NCBI RefSeq assembly: GCF_002733835.1
Contig: NZ_NVWY01000038.1
Location: 1-47,814, forward strand
From: Alcanivorax sp.
GTDB lineage: Bacteria; Pseudomonadota; Gammaproteobacteria; Pseudomonadales; Alcanivoracaceae
Reading direction: 5' to 3'
DNA length: 47,814 bases
Shown here: positions 26,293-34,683 of the stretch, piece by piece
Position numbering within the stretch: position 1 is the stretch's first letter
How the letters are laid out: every line of letters begins with the position of its first letter
Notes under the pieces: model-generated
Told to the model about the DNA's origin: nothing
The model's database searches: none
Seen by the model: the letters and a program-made list of their open reading frames with translations, nothing else
Program-made: the position numbers and the translations under genes

Positions 26293-26412
26293 CATAAAAA
26301 CAAGGAAGAAAAGAGTGTTGCAGTCCTGGCACTTAAAACGACATTAACCAGAGACTCTTTCCCTCCACATAGCCATTCCAGCTAGCGCCGTGTCGCGCTT
26401 GGAGGATCAGCC

Positions 26413-28476
26413 ATGCCACAGCCATTCAAAGGCGCCTGGACGCCTGTCATCTGGACTTATCGCTTTCTTCTCACACTGTTAATCCTGGTTGTCATGCCGC
26501 CTCTTTCTGCTGCTGATGATTTGCTGGACAGCAAGCATGGAGGTTCGGCCCAGTGGGATTTTTGTTACGGCAAACCGGACAGTGCGTTGTTACCCGAAGA
26601 CCCCCGAACCTTGGTGCAAGCCGGCATCAGCGATGGCAAGGCGGTGCACTTCAATGCTTACTGGAAAGAATGCCACCTGAACCCGGAGTTGGTGAAAGAA
26701 GAAGGTCACCCGCAAACGTGTGGTGGCTTGCGTGATCGCTTCTATCATGGTGAAGGATTGTTGGAGACCGGTGGCCCGCAGGTGGGGGCCTTGTTTGCCG
26801 GGCAAGATCCGACACTGCCGGAGGCAGCGTTCGGGATTTCTACTTTCAACGCCCAGCAATTCAATCAGGTGTGGCGAATCTGGGGCGGTTTTCTCTTCCG
26901 TCCGGACAACTTTGATGAACTGGTGGCAGAGCGCTATGGTTCTGGCTTTGGCGAAGGCCGAAACCCGTACCCGCTTCCCGGCGAAGACCCGAACCGTACC
27001 AATGGTGGCTCGGGTAAGTTGCCGGAAATGCTGACCCAGATGCGTAATCCGGATGGCTCCTGGAGCGGTCGTATCGGGGTGACCTGCCATGCTTGCCACA
27101 GTGGTGTGGCAGGCTCAAAAGAAGGTACTGGGCCGGGGATGATCTATGGTGGTGGCAGCAGTCTGGCGGATCTTGATCTGCTGTTGAGGGATATGTTGCC
27201 GCTGGGTTATCCCGCCTCACTGGCGACTTTCGCTAACCTGAACCGGAGCCGCGGTACCAACAATGCCAGTGATATCAATCTGGCGTTCTTATTCCCGGAT
27301 GAAGAGCCGCTTACTCCGGGCGAAGTGATCGGGGTACTTAATTCCGGCTCCACCGCAGATATGGATACCCCGGCCTGGTGGAATATGGGACACCGCCCTG
27401 CGAAATTTGTGGATGGGGTTTTCTCCATGGATGCAGGCCGGGTAGATATGGTGTTTTACACCCCGTTCTTTGGTTTGTTTGGTGCCATCGGTGGCCCTGT
27501 GAGTGAGCGTGGCCAAGATTGGATGCGTGCCCATGGCCCAGCTATCAACACGTGGGTGGAAGGACTGAAGTCGCCCGAGTATCCCTACCCGGTGGATGAA
27601 TCTCTGGCCCGAGAAGGGGCGGAGTTATTCCATACTCTGGATATGTGGGCACAGGACCGTAACAATGCTGTGCCACGGCCGGAGGGTAACGGCTCCTGTG
27701 CCAGTTGCCATGGCGCCTACGCCAAACGCTATGCGCAAGACCCGGATTTCCTCGCTACCCCTGCGCTGGAAGGCATGGCCGGTTATATCGTACCCATGGA
27801 TATTATCGGCACCGACCCGGTGCGCCTGGAGACCAACAACGAAGCGGTGCAACTGGCGGGTGCCAAGAATTTCTTCGGTTACCCGGCAACACGAGGTACG
27901 GATCAGGATTGCGGCCCCCAGAACCAGGCACATTTGCGGGGTGACCGTGAGCCTGGTTATCTGGCTCCGCCGCTGTATGGTGTGTGGGCATCCGCGCCGT
28001 ATTTTCATAACGGCTCGGTGCCGAATGTTTGGGAGGTGCTTGATCCGGCTGAGCGCAAACCATTATGGCGTCGTAAGTCCACACCGGCCCGCTGGGACCA
28101 GAAAGGACGCGTGGTAATGGGTTATGACACCAACATGGATCGTGCCTATGACCAGAATCGATTGGGCTGGAAGTACGATACCATCACGTGCGAGCGGCGC
28201 ACTTGGTGGAACCCCACGGTGGCGCCGTATATCAACTGCACACCAGGGGATGAATATGAAGACCCTCTGTTCCAGCAGCTGGCCTCGACTCTTTACTCAA
28301 ACGTGATTCTGGCCTGGAACATCCTCAATCCGCCAACCCTGACCCGCGCGCAAATGGAAGATCGCAAGATCTTTAATACGCACATGCATGGCAAGGGGAA
28401 TGAAGGGCATGCGTTCAATGATGTACTGACCGATCATGAGCGGCGTGCCTTGATTGAGTACCTGAAAACCTTATAA
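26413..28476 (+). CDS. Secreted di-haem c-type protein, RoxA/RoxB (rubber oxygenase)-like
   Basis: Protein of 687 residues, GGAGG before the ATG, signal peptide ending near PLSAADD. Two covalent haem sites: C225-HA-C-H and C429-AS-C-H, 204 residues apart. In RoxA of Xanthomonas sp. 35Y they are CSACH 191 and CASCH 390, with total length about 678. The segment APYFHNGSVPNVWEVL is shared with RoxA and bacterial di-haem peroxidases, and HGKGNEGHAFNDVL near the C-terminus provides a likely axial histidine. So it is probably an extracellular or periplasmic di-haem oxygenase or peroxidase; the substrate (polyisoprenoid, other alkene) is not known. It is monocistronic. Confidence 0.78.
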   Translation: MPQPFKGAWTPVIWTYRFLLTLLILVVMPPLSAADDLLDSKHGGSAQWDFCYGKPDSALLPEDPRTLVQAGISDGKAVHFNAYWKECHLNPELVKEEGHPQTCGGLRDRFYHGEGLLETGGPQVGALFAGQDPTLPEAAFGISTFNAQQFNQVWRIWGGFLFRPDNFDELVAERYGSGFGEGRNPYPLPGEDPNRTNGGSGKLPEMLTQMRNPDGSWSGRIGVTCHACHSGVAGSKEGTGPGMIYGGGSSLADLDLLLRDMLPLGYPASLATFANLNRSRGTNNASDINLAFLFPDEEPLTPGEVIGVLNSGSTADMDTPAWWNMGHRPAKFVDGVFSMDAGRVDMVFYTPFFGLFGAIGGPVSERGQDWMRAHGPAINTWVEGLKSPEYPYPVDESLAREGAELFHTLDMWAQDRNNAVPRPEGNGSCASCHGAYAKRYAQDPDFLATPALEGMAGYIVPMDIIGTDPVRLETNNEAVQLAGAKNFFGYPATRGTDQDCGPQNQAHLRGDREPGYLAPPLYGVWASAPYFHNGSVPNVWEVLDPAERKPLWRRKSTPARWDQKGRVVMGYDTNMDRAYDQNRLGWKYDTITCERRTWWNPTVAPYINCTPGDEYEDPLFQQLASTLYSNVILAWNILNPPTLTRAQMEDRKIFNTHMHGKGNEGHAFNDVLTDHERRALIEYLKTL

Positions 28477-28529
28477 GTACGGTTTATCGCCGTAGGGGAA
28501 ACACCTGCGCGACAGGTCGTATAAAAGTC

Positions 28530-28567
28530 AAAAAAGCCGCAGCCCCTTACAGGGATGCGGCCTTTTT
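28530..28567. terminator. Bidirectional terminator between the RoxA-like gene and ppa
   Basis: AAAAAGCCGCAGCCCC facing GGGATGCGGCCTTTTT; 11-bp main stem with one bulged G, A-run left and T-run right, so usable on both strands of this convergent junction. Confidence 0.85.
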
Positions 28568-28605
28568 GGGGTTGCCGACGAAGGGCGTCGTCGGCGTCGC
28601 AGCGC

Positions 28606-29139
28606 TTACTTGGCGTTCTCGTAAGCTTCGACAGATTTGATGATCTCGGCTTTGGCCGCTTCGGCGCCGTCCCAGCCATCAACTTTCACCCACTTGCCTG
28701 CTTCCAGCTCTTTGTAGTGCTCGAAGAAGTGCTTGATCTGGGCGAGCAGCAGCTCGGGCAGATCGTTGATGTCTTTCACGTTGTCGTAGATCTTGGTCAG
28801 CTTGGTGTGCGGTACCGCAACCAGCTTGGCATCTTTACCGGCTTCGTCGGTCATGTTCAGGATGCCGACCGGGCGACAGCGAATCACGGAACCGGGAACC
28901 ACCGGGTAGGGGGTGACAACCAGCACGTCCAGCGGGTCGCCGTCTTCGGACAGGGTGTTTGGGATGTAGCCGTAGTTGGCCGGATAGAACATGGGGGTTG
29001 CCATGAAGCGGTCTACGAATACGGCGTTGCTGTCTTTGTCGATCTCGTACTTGATCGGGTCAGCGTTGGCCGGAATCTCGATGGCCACGTAGATGTCTTC
29101 GGGGAGGTCTTTCCCGGCGGGAACCTTAGCAAAATCCAT
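28606..29139 (-). CDS. ppa: Inorganic pyrophosphatase (family I)
   Basis: Hydrolyses PPi and so drives biosynthetic reactions. The 177-residue protein has the normal length of the bacterial hexameric enzyme (E. coli 176). Visible: [40 protein letters not shown] with the signature aspartates [27 protein letters not shown], and [22 protein letters not shown] at 29139 has GAAGGACA upstream, and an extended -10 (TGCTATAAT on the minus strand) lies about 40 bases upstream. Confidence 0.98.
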   Translation of the reverse strand: MDFAKVPAGKDLPEDIYVAIEIPANADPIKYEIDKDSNAVFVDRFMATPMFYPANYGYIPNTLSEDGDPLDVLVVTPYPVVPGSVIRCRPVGILNMTDEAGKDAKLVAVPHTKLTKIYDNVKDINDLPELLLAQIKHFFEHYKELEAGKWVKVDGWDGAEAAKAEIIKSVEAYENAK

Positions 29140-29176
29140 GGTCTGTCCTTCTCAACAGGGTTGGTGGTGGGCGCGG

Positions 29177-29185
29177 ATTATAGCA
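29177..29185 (-). promoter_or_regulatory. Extended -10 promoter of ppa
   Basis: The minus strand reads TGCTATAAT, a perfect TATAAT with the TGn extension; no good -35 at the expected distance. The start would be near 29170, 30 bases before the ATG. Confidence 0.6.
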
Positions 29186-29225
29186 ATGGCAGCGGGCTGC
29201 GGCTAATCGCCGAAGGTCGAACCGG

Positions 29226-29257
29226 CCTATGGAATAGGAATATCCTTATTCCACAGG
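29226..29257. promoter_or_regulatory. 32-base palindrome between the rhodanese gene and ppa
   Basis: CCTATGGAATAGGA facing TCCTTATTCCACAGG. Arms match except for one A/G change and one inserted base. It is AT-rich, 34 bases after the rhodanese stop and about 40 bases upstream of the ppa -10. It may be an operator or a weak terminator; no T-run. Confidence 0.45.
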
Positions 29258-29290
29258 CGGTCTGGGGGAGGGTGGTGGGCAAATCGGTGC

Positions 29291-29659
29291 TTATTGGGCT
29301 GATTTCCAGCCCGGGTAATCCCCTTGCAGTAGCTTCACGTTCTTGAAACCGGCATTTTCCAGCACGGTGGCAGCGGCACTGGCGCGGCGACCAGACTGGC
29401 AATACAGCACAATATCTTCCTTGCGATACTGCTCCATCATGTCCAGGTGGTGTTCCATCTGCTTGGCGGGCACCATGATGGCGCCTGGAATATGCCCGGC
29501 CAGATATTCGTCTTCATCGCGCACATCGATAATGATGGGGGCTTTGCCGTCCTGCATTTGCTGCTTCAGTTCGCTCACCGAGAGGCTGTCAGCGGCCCAT
29601 AGTGGCGCCGAGAGCACGTTCAATAGGGCAAAGATTGAAACAATCAGATAACGCTTCAT
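29291..29659 (-). CDS. Periplasmic single-domain rhodanese
   Basis: From ATG 29659, with AGGAG eight bases upstream, 122 residues. Signal peptide (KRYLIVSIFALLNVLSAPLW, cleaved near AADSLS) followed by one rhodanese domain: IIIDVRDEDEYLAGHIPGA, and the active-site loop CQSGRRAS with the persulfide cysteine intact. PspE-like in size and location, so a small periplasmic sulfurtransferase or thiol protein; the acceptor is unknown. Its ATG overlaps the stop of a 60-residue gene (ATGA), so the two are translated together. Confidence 0.9.
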   Translation of the reverse strand: MKRYLIVSIFALLNVLSAPLWAADSLSVSELKQQMQDGKAPIIIDVRDEDEYLAGHIPGAIMVPAKQMEHHLDMMEQYRKEDIVLYCQSGRRASAAATVLENAGFKNVKLLQGDYPGWKSAQ

Positions 29660-29838
29660 GGTTGAGACTCCTGTCGATTTTCCCATTCCTGCAGTTCCTC
29701 CCAGAGTTTTTCCGCGTCGCGTACCATGCTGGCGATGGAGGGTTTGGCTGCGGGATTGGAAAAACTGGCTGCGAGAGCGCGGCTGGCACACTCATAAACA
29801 AACGCTTTTTGGCTCATTTCGGCAAGGGTTTTGTTCAC
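29656..29838 (-). CDS. Small protein coupled to the rhodanese
   Basis: A 60-residue frame that starts with GTG at 29838, preceded by GGGAGAAACC, and ends in the ATGA overlap with the rhodanese start. That overlap and the ribosome site argue that it is real. It is predicted alpha-helical and cytoplasmic, with no signal peptide or membrane helix, one cysteine (C17) and a C-terminal acidic helix (EKLWEELQEWENRQ). I do not recognise a family. It may serve mainly to couple translation into the next gene. Confidence 0.65.
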   Translation of the reverse strand: MNKTLAEMSQKAFVYECASRALAASFSNPAAKPSIASMVRDAEKLWEELQEWENRQESQP

Positions 29839-29921
29839 GGTTTCTCCCTGTTTTTCTTTTTGTTGACGTTAGCACTGCCTGGTTAGTGAGGATAGCCCGG
29901 TGCGGGACAGCGTGTGCACCG

Positions 29922-29951
29922 GTGACATTTTCGCTGTAGCCGTCACAATAT
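29922..29951 (+). promoter_or_regulatory. Possible promoter of upp-uraA
   Basis: GTGACA (29922-29927), 18-base spacer, CAATAT (29946-29951), 57 bases before the upp ATG. Confidence 0.4.
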
Positions 29952-30008
29952 CGCCATTGCCGGAATGATCCGTGCCCTCGTTTAGCTTGTCTCCAGGAGT
30001 CTGCAGCC

Positions 30009-30635
30009 ATGAGTGTCCACGAAATCCATCACCCGTTGGTAAAACACAAACTCGGCCTGCTGCGCCAGAAAAACCTGAGTACGCGCAGTTTCCGCCAGCT
30101 CACCGCGGAAGTGGGCAGCCTGCTGACCTATGAAGCCACCAGCGACCTGGTGCTGGAGGATTATCAGGTGGATACCTGGATGGGCAAGGCGCCGGCCCAG
30201 CGCATCAGAGGCAAGAAAATCACCGTGGTGCCGATTCTGCGGGCCGGACTGGGGATGCTGGATGGCGTGCTGGAACTGATCCCCAGTGCCAAGGTCAGCG
30301 TGGTGGGTGTGTACCGGGATGAGGCAACCCTGGAGCCGGTGGCCTATTTCGAGAAGCTGGCCCACGATATCGACGAGCGCATGGCGCTGGTGATCGACCC
30401 GATGCTGGCGACTGGTGGCTCCATGCTGGCCTGTATCGATATGCTGAAAAAAGCCGGCTGTACCCAGATTCGTGCCCTGGTACTTGTGGCAGCCCCGGAG
30501 GGTATTCGCAAGGTCCAGGAGGCGCACCCGGATGTCTCCCTTTACACCGCTTCGGTGGATCAGGGGCTGAACGAGGACGGTTACATCATGCCGGGCCTGG
30601 GCGATGCCGGAGACAAGATATTCGGAACCAAGTAA
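30009..30635 (+). CDS. upp: Uracil phosphoribosyltransferase
   Basis: Converts uracil and PRPP to UMP in pyrimidine salvage. The 208 residues match E. coli Upp in length exactly. Visible: [40 protein letters not shown], the PRPP loop [17 protein letters not shown], and C-terminal [17 protein letters not shown], the uracil-binding end. It is followed after 37 bases by the uracil permease gene with its own ribosome site, so salvage and uptake are expressed together. Confidence 0.98.
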   Translation: MSVHEIHHPLVKHKLGLLRQKNLSTRSFRQLTAEVGSLLTYEATSDLVLEDYQVDTWMGKAPAQRIRGKKITVVPILRAGLGMLDGVLELIPSAKVSVVGVYRDEATLEPVAYFEKLAHDIDERMALVIDPMLATGGSMLACIDMLKKAGCTQIRALVLVAAPEGIRKVQEAHPDVSLYTASVDQGLNEDGYIMPGLGDAGDKIFGTK

Positions 30636-30672
30636 CTGGCACTTCCCTGATTATTGCCAACAGGAGCACCCC

Positions 30673-31989
30673 ATGAGCCAGGCTGGCGGATTCTGGAACT
30701 GGAAGATTATTCTCATCGGCGCGCAGATGCTGTTTGTGGCTTTCGGGGCCATGGTGCTGATGCCGTTACTGACCGGGCTGGACCCCAGTGTGGCGCTGTT
30801 TACCGCGGGGCTGGGCACATTGTTGTTCCAGTGGATTACCCGCCGCTCAATTCCTGTTTTTCTGGCGTCCTCGTTTGTCTTTGTGGCGCCCATTTCCCAT
30901 GGGGTGCAGCAGTGGGGCGTGCCGGCCACCATGGGCGCGTTGTTCTGTACCGCTGTGGTCTATGTGATTCTGGGGGCCTTGGTGAAGTGGCGCGGGCCGG
31001 GTTTTCTGCATCGCCTGATGCCGCCGGTGGTTACCGGCCCTATCATCATGGTGATAGGGCTTAGCCTGGCGCCCACGGCGGTGAACTTCGCCATGGGCAT
31101 GTCCGGTAATGGCGAGATGCAGATGTTCCCTTACGGGGATGCCCTGCTGGTTTCCATGGTGTCGCTGCTGACTACCATGCTGGTGGCCACGCTGGGACAT
31201 GGCCTGTTTCGGTTGCTGCCGATCCTGTGTGGCGTGGTGGCGGGTTACCTCACCGCGCTGGCCATGGGGATGGTGGATTTTTCCGGGGTGAATCAGGCGG
31301 GCTGGCTGTCAGTGCCGACCTTTATTGCGCCCACGTTTTACTGGCCCGCCATCCTGTTCATGGTGCCGGTGGCGTTGGCGCCTGCCATTGAGCATGTGGG
31401 TGATGTGCTGGCCATCAGTAATGTCACGGGCAAGGACTACATTCGCAAACCCGGCCTGCATCGCACGCTCACTGGAGATGGTGTGGCGAGCATGGCGGCG
31501 GCCCTGTTTGGCGGCCCGCCGAATACCACCTATTCGGAAGTCACCGGCGCGGTGATGCTCACCCGGGTGTTCAATCCGGTGGTCATGACCTGGACGGCTA
31601 TTTTCGCCATCCTGCTGGCGTTTATCGGCAAGTTCGGCCTGCTGCTGCAAAGTATTCCCACGCCGGTGATGGGCGGCATTCTGATTCTCATGTTCGGGTC
31701 GATTGCCAGTGTGGGCATGAACACCCTGATCAAGGCGCAGGTGGATCTGCACGCCCAACGCAACCTGGTGATTGTGGCGGTTACGCTGATTTTCGGTATC
31801 GGTGGCATGGTCATGGGCAACGGTGACTTTACCTTGCAGGGCATCAGTCTGTGTGGCCTGGTGGCGGTGTTTTTGAATCAGGTCTTGCCCCATGCTCCGC
31901 CCGTCACGGACGATCTGCATGAAGAGCAGGAATACGTGGAGGACTTGCTGGAGCACGCCCGTAAAAACGGGCGTGATGACCGTTCCTAG
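30673..31989 (+). CDS. uraA: Uracil permease (NCS2/UraA family)
   Basis: Inner-membrane proton symporter for uracil. From ATG 30673 (CAGGAGC upstream) 438 residues with about 14 hydrophobic segments. Visible NCS2 features: QMLFVAFGAMVLMPLLTGLD, SSFVFVAPI, PPVVTGPIIMVIGLSLAPTA, VALAPAIEHVGDVLAISN with the substrate-site glutamate, and GGPPNTTYSEVTGAVMLTRV (NxxT). The open frame back to 30604 overlaps upp and is not used. Its stop TAG interlocks with the stop of the convergent VOC gene in the shared bases CTAG. Confidence 0.96.
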   Translation: MSQAGGFWNWKIILIGAQMLFVAFGAMVLMPLLTGLDPSVALFTAGLGTLLFQWITRRSIPVFLASSFVFVAPISHGVQQWGVPATMGALFCTAVVYVILGALVKWRGPGFLHRLMPPVVTGPIIMVIGLSLAPTAVNFAMGMSGNGEMQMFPYGDALLVSMVSLLTTMLVATLGHGLFRLLPILCGVVAGYLTALAMGMVDFSGVNQAGWLSVPTFIAPTFYWPAILFMVPVALAPAIEHVGDVLAISNVTGKDYIRKPGLHRTLTGDGVASMAAALFGGPPNTTYSEVTGAVMLTRVFNPVVMTWTAIFAILLAFIGKFGLLLQSIPTPVMGGILILMFGSIASVGMNTLIKAQVDLHAQRNLVIVAVTLIFGIGGMVMGNGDFTLQGISLCGLVAVFLNQVLPHAPPVTDDLHEEQEYVEDLLEHARKNGRDDRS

Positions 31990-32408
31990 ACATTTTCCTT
32001 CGCGTCACCGGGTGCGGTGACAGACAATTGCCATGACACCCCGAAGCAGTCCTGCACCCAGCCGAACCAGGGGCTGAAGTCATAGCTGTCCAGGGGCATC
32101 AGCACGGTGCCGCCGTCTGCCAGTTTTGCAAAGGTGTCGGCTACTGCCTGTTTGTCCTTCAGGGCAAGACACAGCGAGGTCGATGGGGTGAAATCAAAGT
32201 CGTGGGGCACAGGGCTGTCAAAACAGTGTATCCGCACGTTGCCGATACGGCACCAGGCGGTTTTCACCTGGCCGTTTTCACCCATCTCGTCCGGGCCGTA
32301 GAGCGTTCGGCTCAGCAGCTCTAACGGAGCGATAGCGCTGTCGTAGAGATCGAGGGCCACGTTGGCCCGGCCCTGAAACATCAGTTGCACGGTTAGCGTG
32401 TCAGTCAT
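31986..32408 (-). CDS. VOC/PhnB-like protein (PF06983 type)
   Basis: Protein of 140 residues of the vicinal-oxygen-chelate fold, PhnB branch, annotated variously as glyoxalase-like or 3-demethylubiquinone methyltransferase-like. Visible: VQLMFQGRANVALDLYDSAI at the start, VRIHCFDSPVPHDFDFTPST in the middle, DSYDFSPWFGWVQDCFGVSW near the end, as in the family. It is the third gene of an ArsR-SRPBCC-VOC operon and overlaps its upstream neighbour by eight bases (ATGACTGA). Such operons are common in Proteobacteria; substrates are unknown. Confidence 0.85.
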   Translation of the reverse strand: MTDTLTVQLMFQGRANVALDLYDSAIAPLELLSRTLYGPDEMGENGQVKTAWCRIGNVRIHCFDSPVPHDFDFTPSTSLCLALKDKQAVADTFAKLADGGTVLMPLDSYDFSPWFGWVQDCFGVSWQLSVTAPGDAKENV

Positions 32409-32949
32409 GCGGGGCCTCGCTTTCCTGCAAAACGCGCTGATAGTGCGTTTCCCATTGTGTGTGTGTTGGCCAGAAGGACGAGCGGGGTTGGCCGTTCAGC
32501 TCTTCGGCCAGAATGCCCAGATGGGTGTGCCAGCCGCTGGCGACACTGATGCGGGTGTTTTCGTCAGCGGGCAAGCGGTGGTGGGTAAGCCGTAAATGAA
32601 CCTGGTCGCCCTGCGCGCTCAAGAAAAAGGTGACTTCGCCTTCATTGTCACCCCAGGTATGGGCCAGCACATGGGGTGGCTCAAAGCGGGTAATGATGCC
32701 AGTCAGCGTGGCTCCACCTTCAATGGATTTGTACTTGTCCGGGGCCGGCTGGATATCCTCTGACAAATCCTGATGACGGAAATGAATCACCACTGCGCCA
32801 CCCACAAACTCGCCCAGGGTGCCGCCACCCAGCCAGCGAGCGCGTTTGTCCGGGTCGGTCAGGTAGGCCCATACGCGCTCAATGGGGCCGGGCAGGGTGC
32901 GTTCTATCGTCAGGGTCGTAGCGTCGTCGAATCGTACATCGGTTTCCAT
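32401..32949 (-). CDS. SRPBCC/AHSA1-domain protein
   Basis: From ATG 32949 with AGGAGG upstream, 182 residues with one START-like SRPBCC fold (AHSA1 type). Visible: LTIERTLPGPIERVWAYLTD, KRARWLGGGTLGEFVGGAV, LTGIITRFEPPHVLAHTWGD and the C-terminal helix ASGWHTHLGILAEELNGQ. Such proteins bind hydrophobic ligands. Linked with an ArsR-type repressor upstream (14-base gap) and VOC protein downstream. A longer frame from 33264 is antisense-type noise inside the arsR gene. Confidence 0.9.
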   Translation of the reverse strand: METDVRFDDATTLTIERTLPGPIERVWAYLTDPDKRARWLGGGTLGEFVGGAVVIHFRHQDLSEDIQPAPDKYKSIEGGATLTGIITRFEPPHVLAHTWGDNEGEVTFFLSAQGDQVHLRLTHHRLPADENTRISVASGWHTHLGILAEELNGQPRSSFWPTHTQWETHYQRVLQESEAPHD

Positions 32950-32962
32950 CACAAACCTCCTG

Positions 32963-33292
32963 TCAGTCTCCGTCCTTGAGCGCCTGTTCCAGCGCGTCCA
33001 GTTTGTCGTTCCAGAACACCCGATAGCGTTGTAGCCAGGCGTCTGCCTCCGCCATGGGGGCGGCGTTGAGTCGGCAATGGTGCCTTCGGCCCTGCACCTC
33101 CCGGATAAGCAGCCCGGCCTTCTCCAGCACTTTGACGTGCTTGGAGGCGCCAGCAAATGACATGGCGAAAGGCTCTGCCAGTTCGCCCACGTTGCAAGGG
33201 CCCTGTTCCAGTTGTTGCAGCATGGCCCGCCGGGTGGGGTCGGCAAGAGCAGCAAAAACAGCATCCAGATGTTGATCGTTTTGTTTAACCAT
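32963..33292 (-). CDS. ArsR-family winged-helix repressor
   Basis: From ATG 33292, 109 residues. Winged helix-turn-helix: DAVFAALADPTRRAMLQQLE, PCNVGELAEPFAMSFAGASK, HVKVLEKAGLLIREVQGRRH. It has no CxC metal motif, so it belongs to the group that sits ahead of SRPBCC genes and probably senses a small organic ligand. It most likely represses its own operon. A possible operator lies directly upstream. An ATG at 33328 would add 12 residues but falls inside that operator. Confidence 0.9.
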   Translation of the reverse strand: MVKQNDQHLDAVFAALADPTRRAMLQQLEQGPCNVGELAEPFAMSFAGASKHVKVLEKAGLLIREVQGRRHHCRLNAAPMAEADAWLQRYRVFWNDKLDALEQALKDGD

Positions 33293-33294
33293 AA

Positions 33295-33330
33295 GGTTGA
33301 ATTTATAGGTGCGGGAATGAATGTTCAACC
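33295..33330 (-). promoter_or_regulatory. Operator/promoter of the ArsR operon
   Basis: On the minus strand GGTTGAA (33330-33324) and TTCAACC (33301-33295) form 7-bp inverted arms around TATAAA, with TTGAAC as a -35-like box overlapping the first arm. The spacer is short (15). If correct, the transcript has almost no leader before the ATG at 33292. Confidence 0.45.
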
Positions 33331-33337
33331 ATTTTGT

Positions 33338-33961
33338 TTAATGATGGCCGGGTTCCCGACAGGCGGTGCGTCCGGTGAGTTGCTGCATGACGCCGTTGGC
33401 GGTCAGCGTCAGGTAGCCCATGGGAATATCGAGAGCGGTGAGTCGCCGGGCCGTCCAGCTGTTACAGGTATTGCCGAGCCAGAAGGTACCGTGCGCAGGA
33501 AAGAAACGGCTGTCGCCATACAGCCCGGGGGCAGCTTCGATGGGGGTGCCGTTATCGTCCAGCACAAAGTCGTTGGCGATTGCCTGTTGCAGCGCTGCCA
33601 GTTGCATCCTGCTGACGCACAGCGGCTGAATGTCCCCGTGGGGGAGCGTTTCGGGGTGCCGGTGAAGTGCGGCCACATGCAGCACGCTGTTCGTTGGCCA
33701 CAACATGGCGCGGACCAGTCGCCAGGTGCTGTTGTCCTGGCGGTAGAAGGCATCATCACCCCAACCCATTTCATAGTAAGCGGGTTTCGAAAAATAGGCA
33801 GGGAGAAACCGCAGTGCAGGATCGAGCTGCTCCGCAGGGAAGGCAATACCGGTATGCCAGCGATGGCGTACTACCAGTACGGTTACCTTGCTGTCATCGG
33901 CCGGGCTGTCGCCCGGTAACGACAGCAGCCCCGCAAGCATCACTACAGCAAAACGCATCAT
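33338..33961 (-). CDS. DUF2459 (TIGR02117-type) exported protein
   Basis: From ATG 33961, 207 residues with a signal peptide (RFAVVMLAGLLSLPGDSPA). The mature part is DUF2459-like: VTVLVVRHRWHTGIAFPAEQ, YYEMGWGDDAFYRQ, SVLHVAALHRHPETLPHGDI, and a C-terminal FWLGNTCNSWTARRLTALDI with a single cysteine typical of the family. Function unknown; the H, C and N positions look like a possible hydrolase or peptidase site, which is inference. Upstream is a conventional start with GGGGCC. It stands alone on this strand, 45 bases before arsR. Confidence 0.82.
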   Translation of the reverse strand: MMRFAVVMLAGLLSLPGDSPADDSKVTVLVVRHRWHTGIAFPAEQLDPALRFLPAYFSKPAYYEMGWGDDAFYRQDNSTWRLVRAMLWPTNSVLHVAALHRHPETLPHGDIQPLCVSRMQLAALQQAIANDFVLDDNGTPIEAAPGLYGDSRFFPAHGTFWLGNTCNSWTARRLTALDIPMGYLTLTANGVMQQLTGRTACREPGHH

Positions 33962-34127
33962 GGCCCCAGTGTAGCCGGTGATCTGATGGCAATCATGTGC
34001 AAGCGGCGCGCGATCTTGTAACGTCAATAAACCCGGCAAAGCCGGGTTCGGCACGGTCAATACTTGCCCGCGGCAAGACCGGACTGGAATTAACCGATAC
34101 CCACGGGCCATTCAGGGAGAGAAGATA

Positions 34128-34547
34128 ATGGACAGATCGAAAACCCGATTTGCATTCACGGTACCCGCGTTAACCGCGTTAGTGGTTGGCTCACTTTCAG
34201 CTCCTGTGGCGGCCTCTTCCCGTTGCGATGGCCTGGTCGGCTGTGAGCGGAAGTTCTGTGAGATTGAAACGCAGATAGATTACGCCGAGAAGCAGGCCAA
34301 TGCAGATAAGGTCGCCGGGTTGAAAAAAGCCCTTTCCGAAGCCCGGGACCATTGCACGGATGACTCCCTGCGCCAGGAATTAAAAGACGATATTGAAGAA
34401 TCGCGAAGTGATCTTCTGGACTATCAGGAAGATCTGGACGAGGCCCGGGCTGATGGTGACGAGGAAAAAGTCGCCAAGTACCAGAAAAAAATAGCGGACG
34501 AGATAGCAGAGCTGGAGGCCTTGCAGAAGGCCTTGTCCGAATTTTGA
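34128..34547 (+). CDS. DUF1090 family periplasmic protein
   Basis: Protein of 139 residues with a signal peptide cleaved near PVAASSRC. The mature part has C-x6-C-x4-C (SSRCDGLVGCERKFCEIE), then highly charged coiled-coil helices (about 50-135) as in YqjC/DUF1090 proteins of enterobacteria. ATG at 34128 is preceded by GGGAGAGAAG. It is followed by its own terminator (34564-34592). The function of the family is unknown; it is probably a small envelope stress or structural protein. Confidence 0.82.
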   Translation: MDRSKTRFAFTVPALTALVVGSLSAPVAASSRCDGLVGCERKFCEIETQIDYAEKQANADKVAGLKKALSEARDHCTDDSLRQELKDDIEESRSDLLDYQEDLDEARADGDEEKVAKYQKKIADEIAELEALQKALSEF

Positions 34548-34563
34548 GTGATCGCGTGCCAGG

Positions 34564-34592
34564 GCCCCGCCATTTGTGAAGGCGGGGCTTTT
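34564..34592 (+). terminator. Terminator of the DUF1090 gene
   Basis: GCCCCGCC / GGCGGGGC stem (34564-34571 with 34581-34588), nine-base loop, TTTT. Confidence 0.88.
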
Positions 34593-34683
34593 CTGGTTAA
34601 TTGGCTTATGAAAAAAGTGGCGCTTGTGGGCGGTCTTGCGTCTCGCCGCCACGGGAAGGGAAGCCAATAAAACCGGAGGGATC

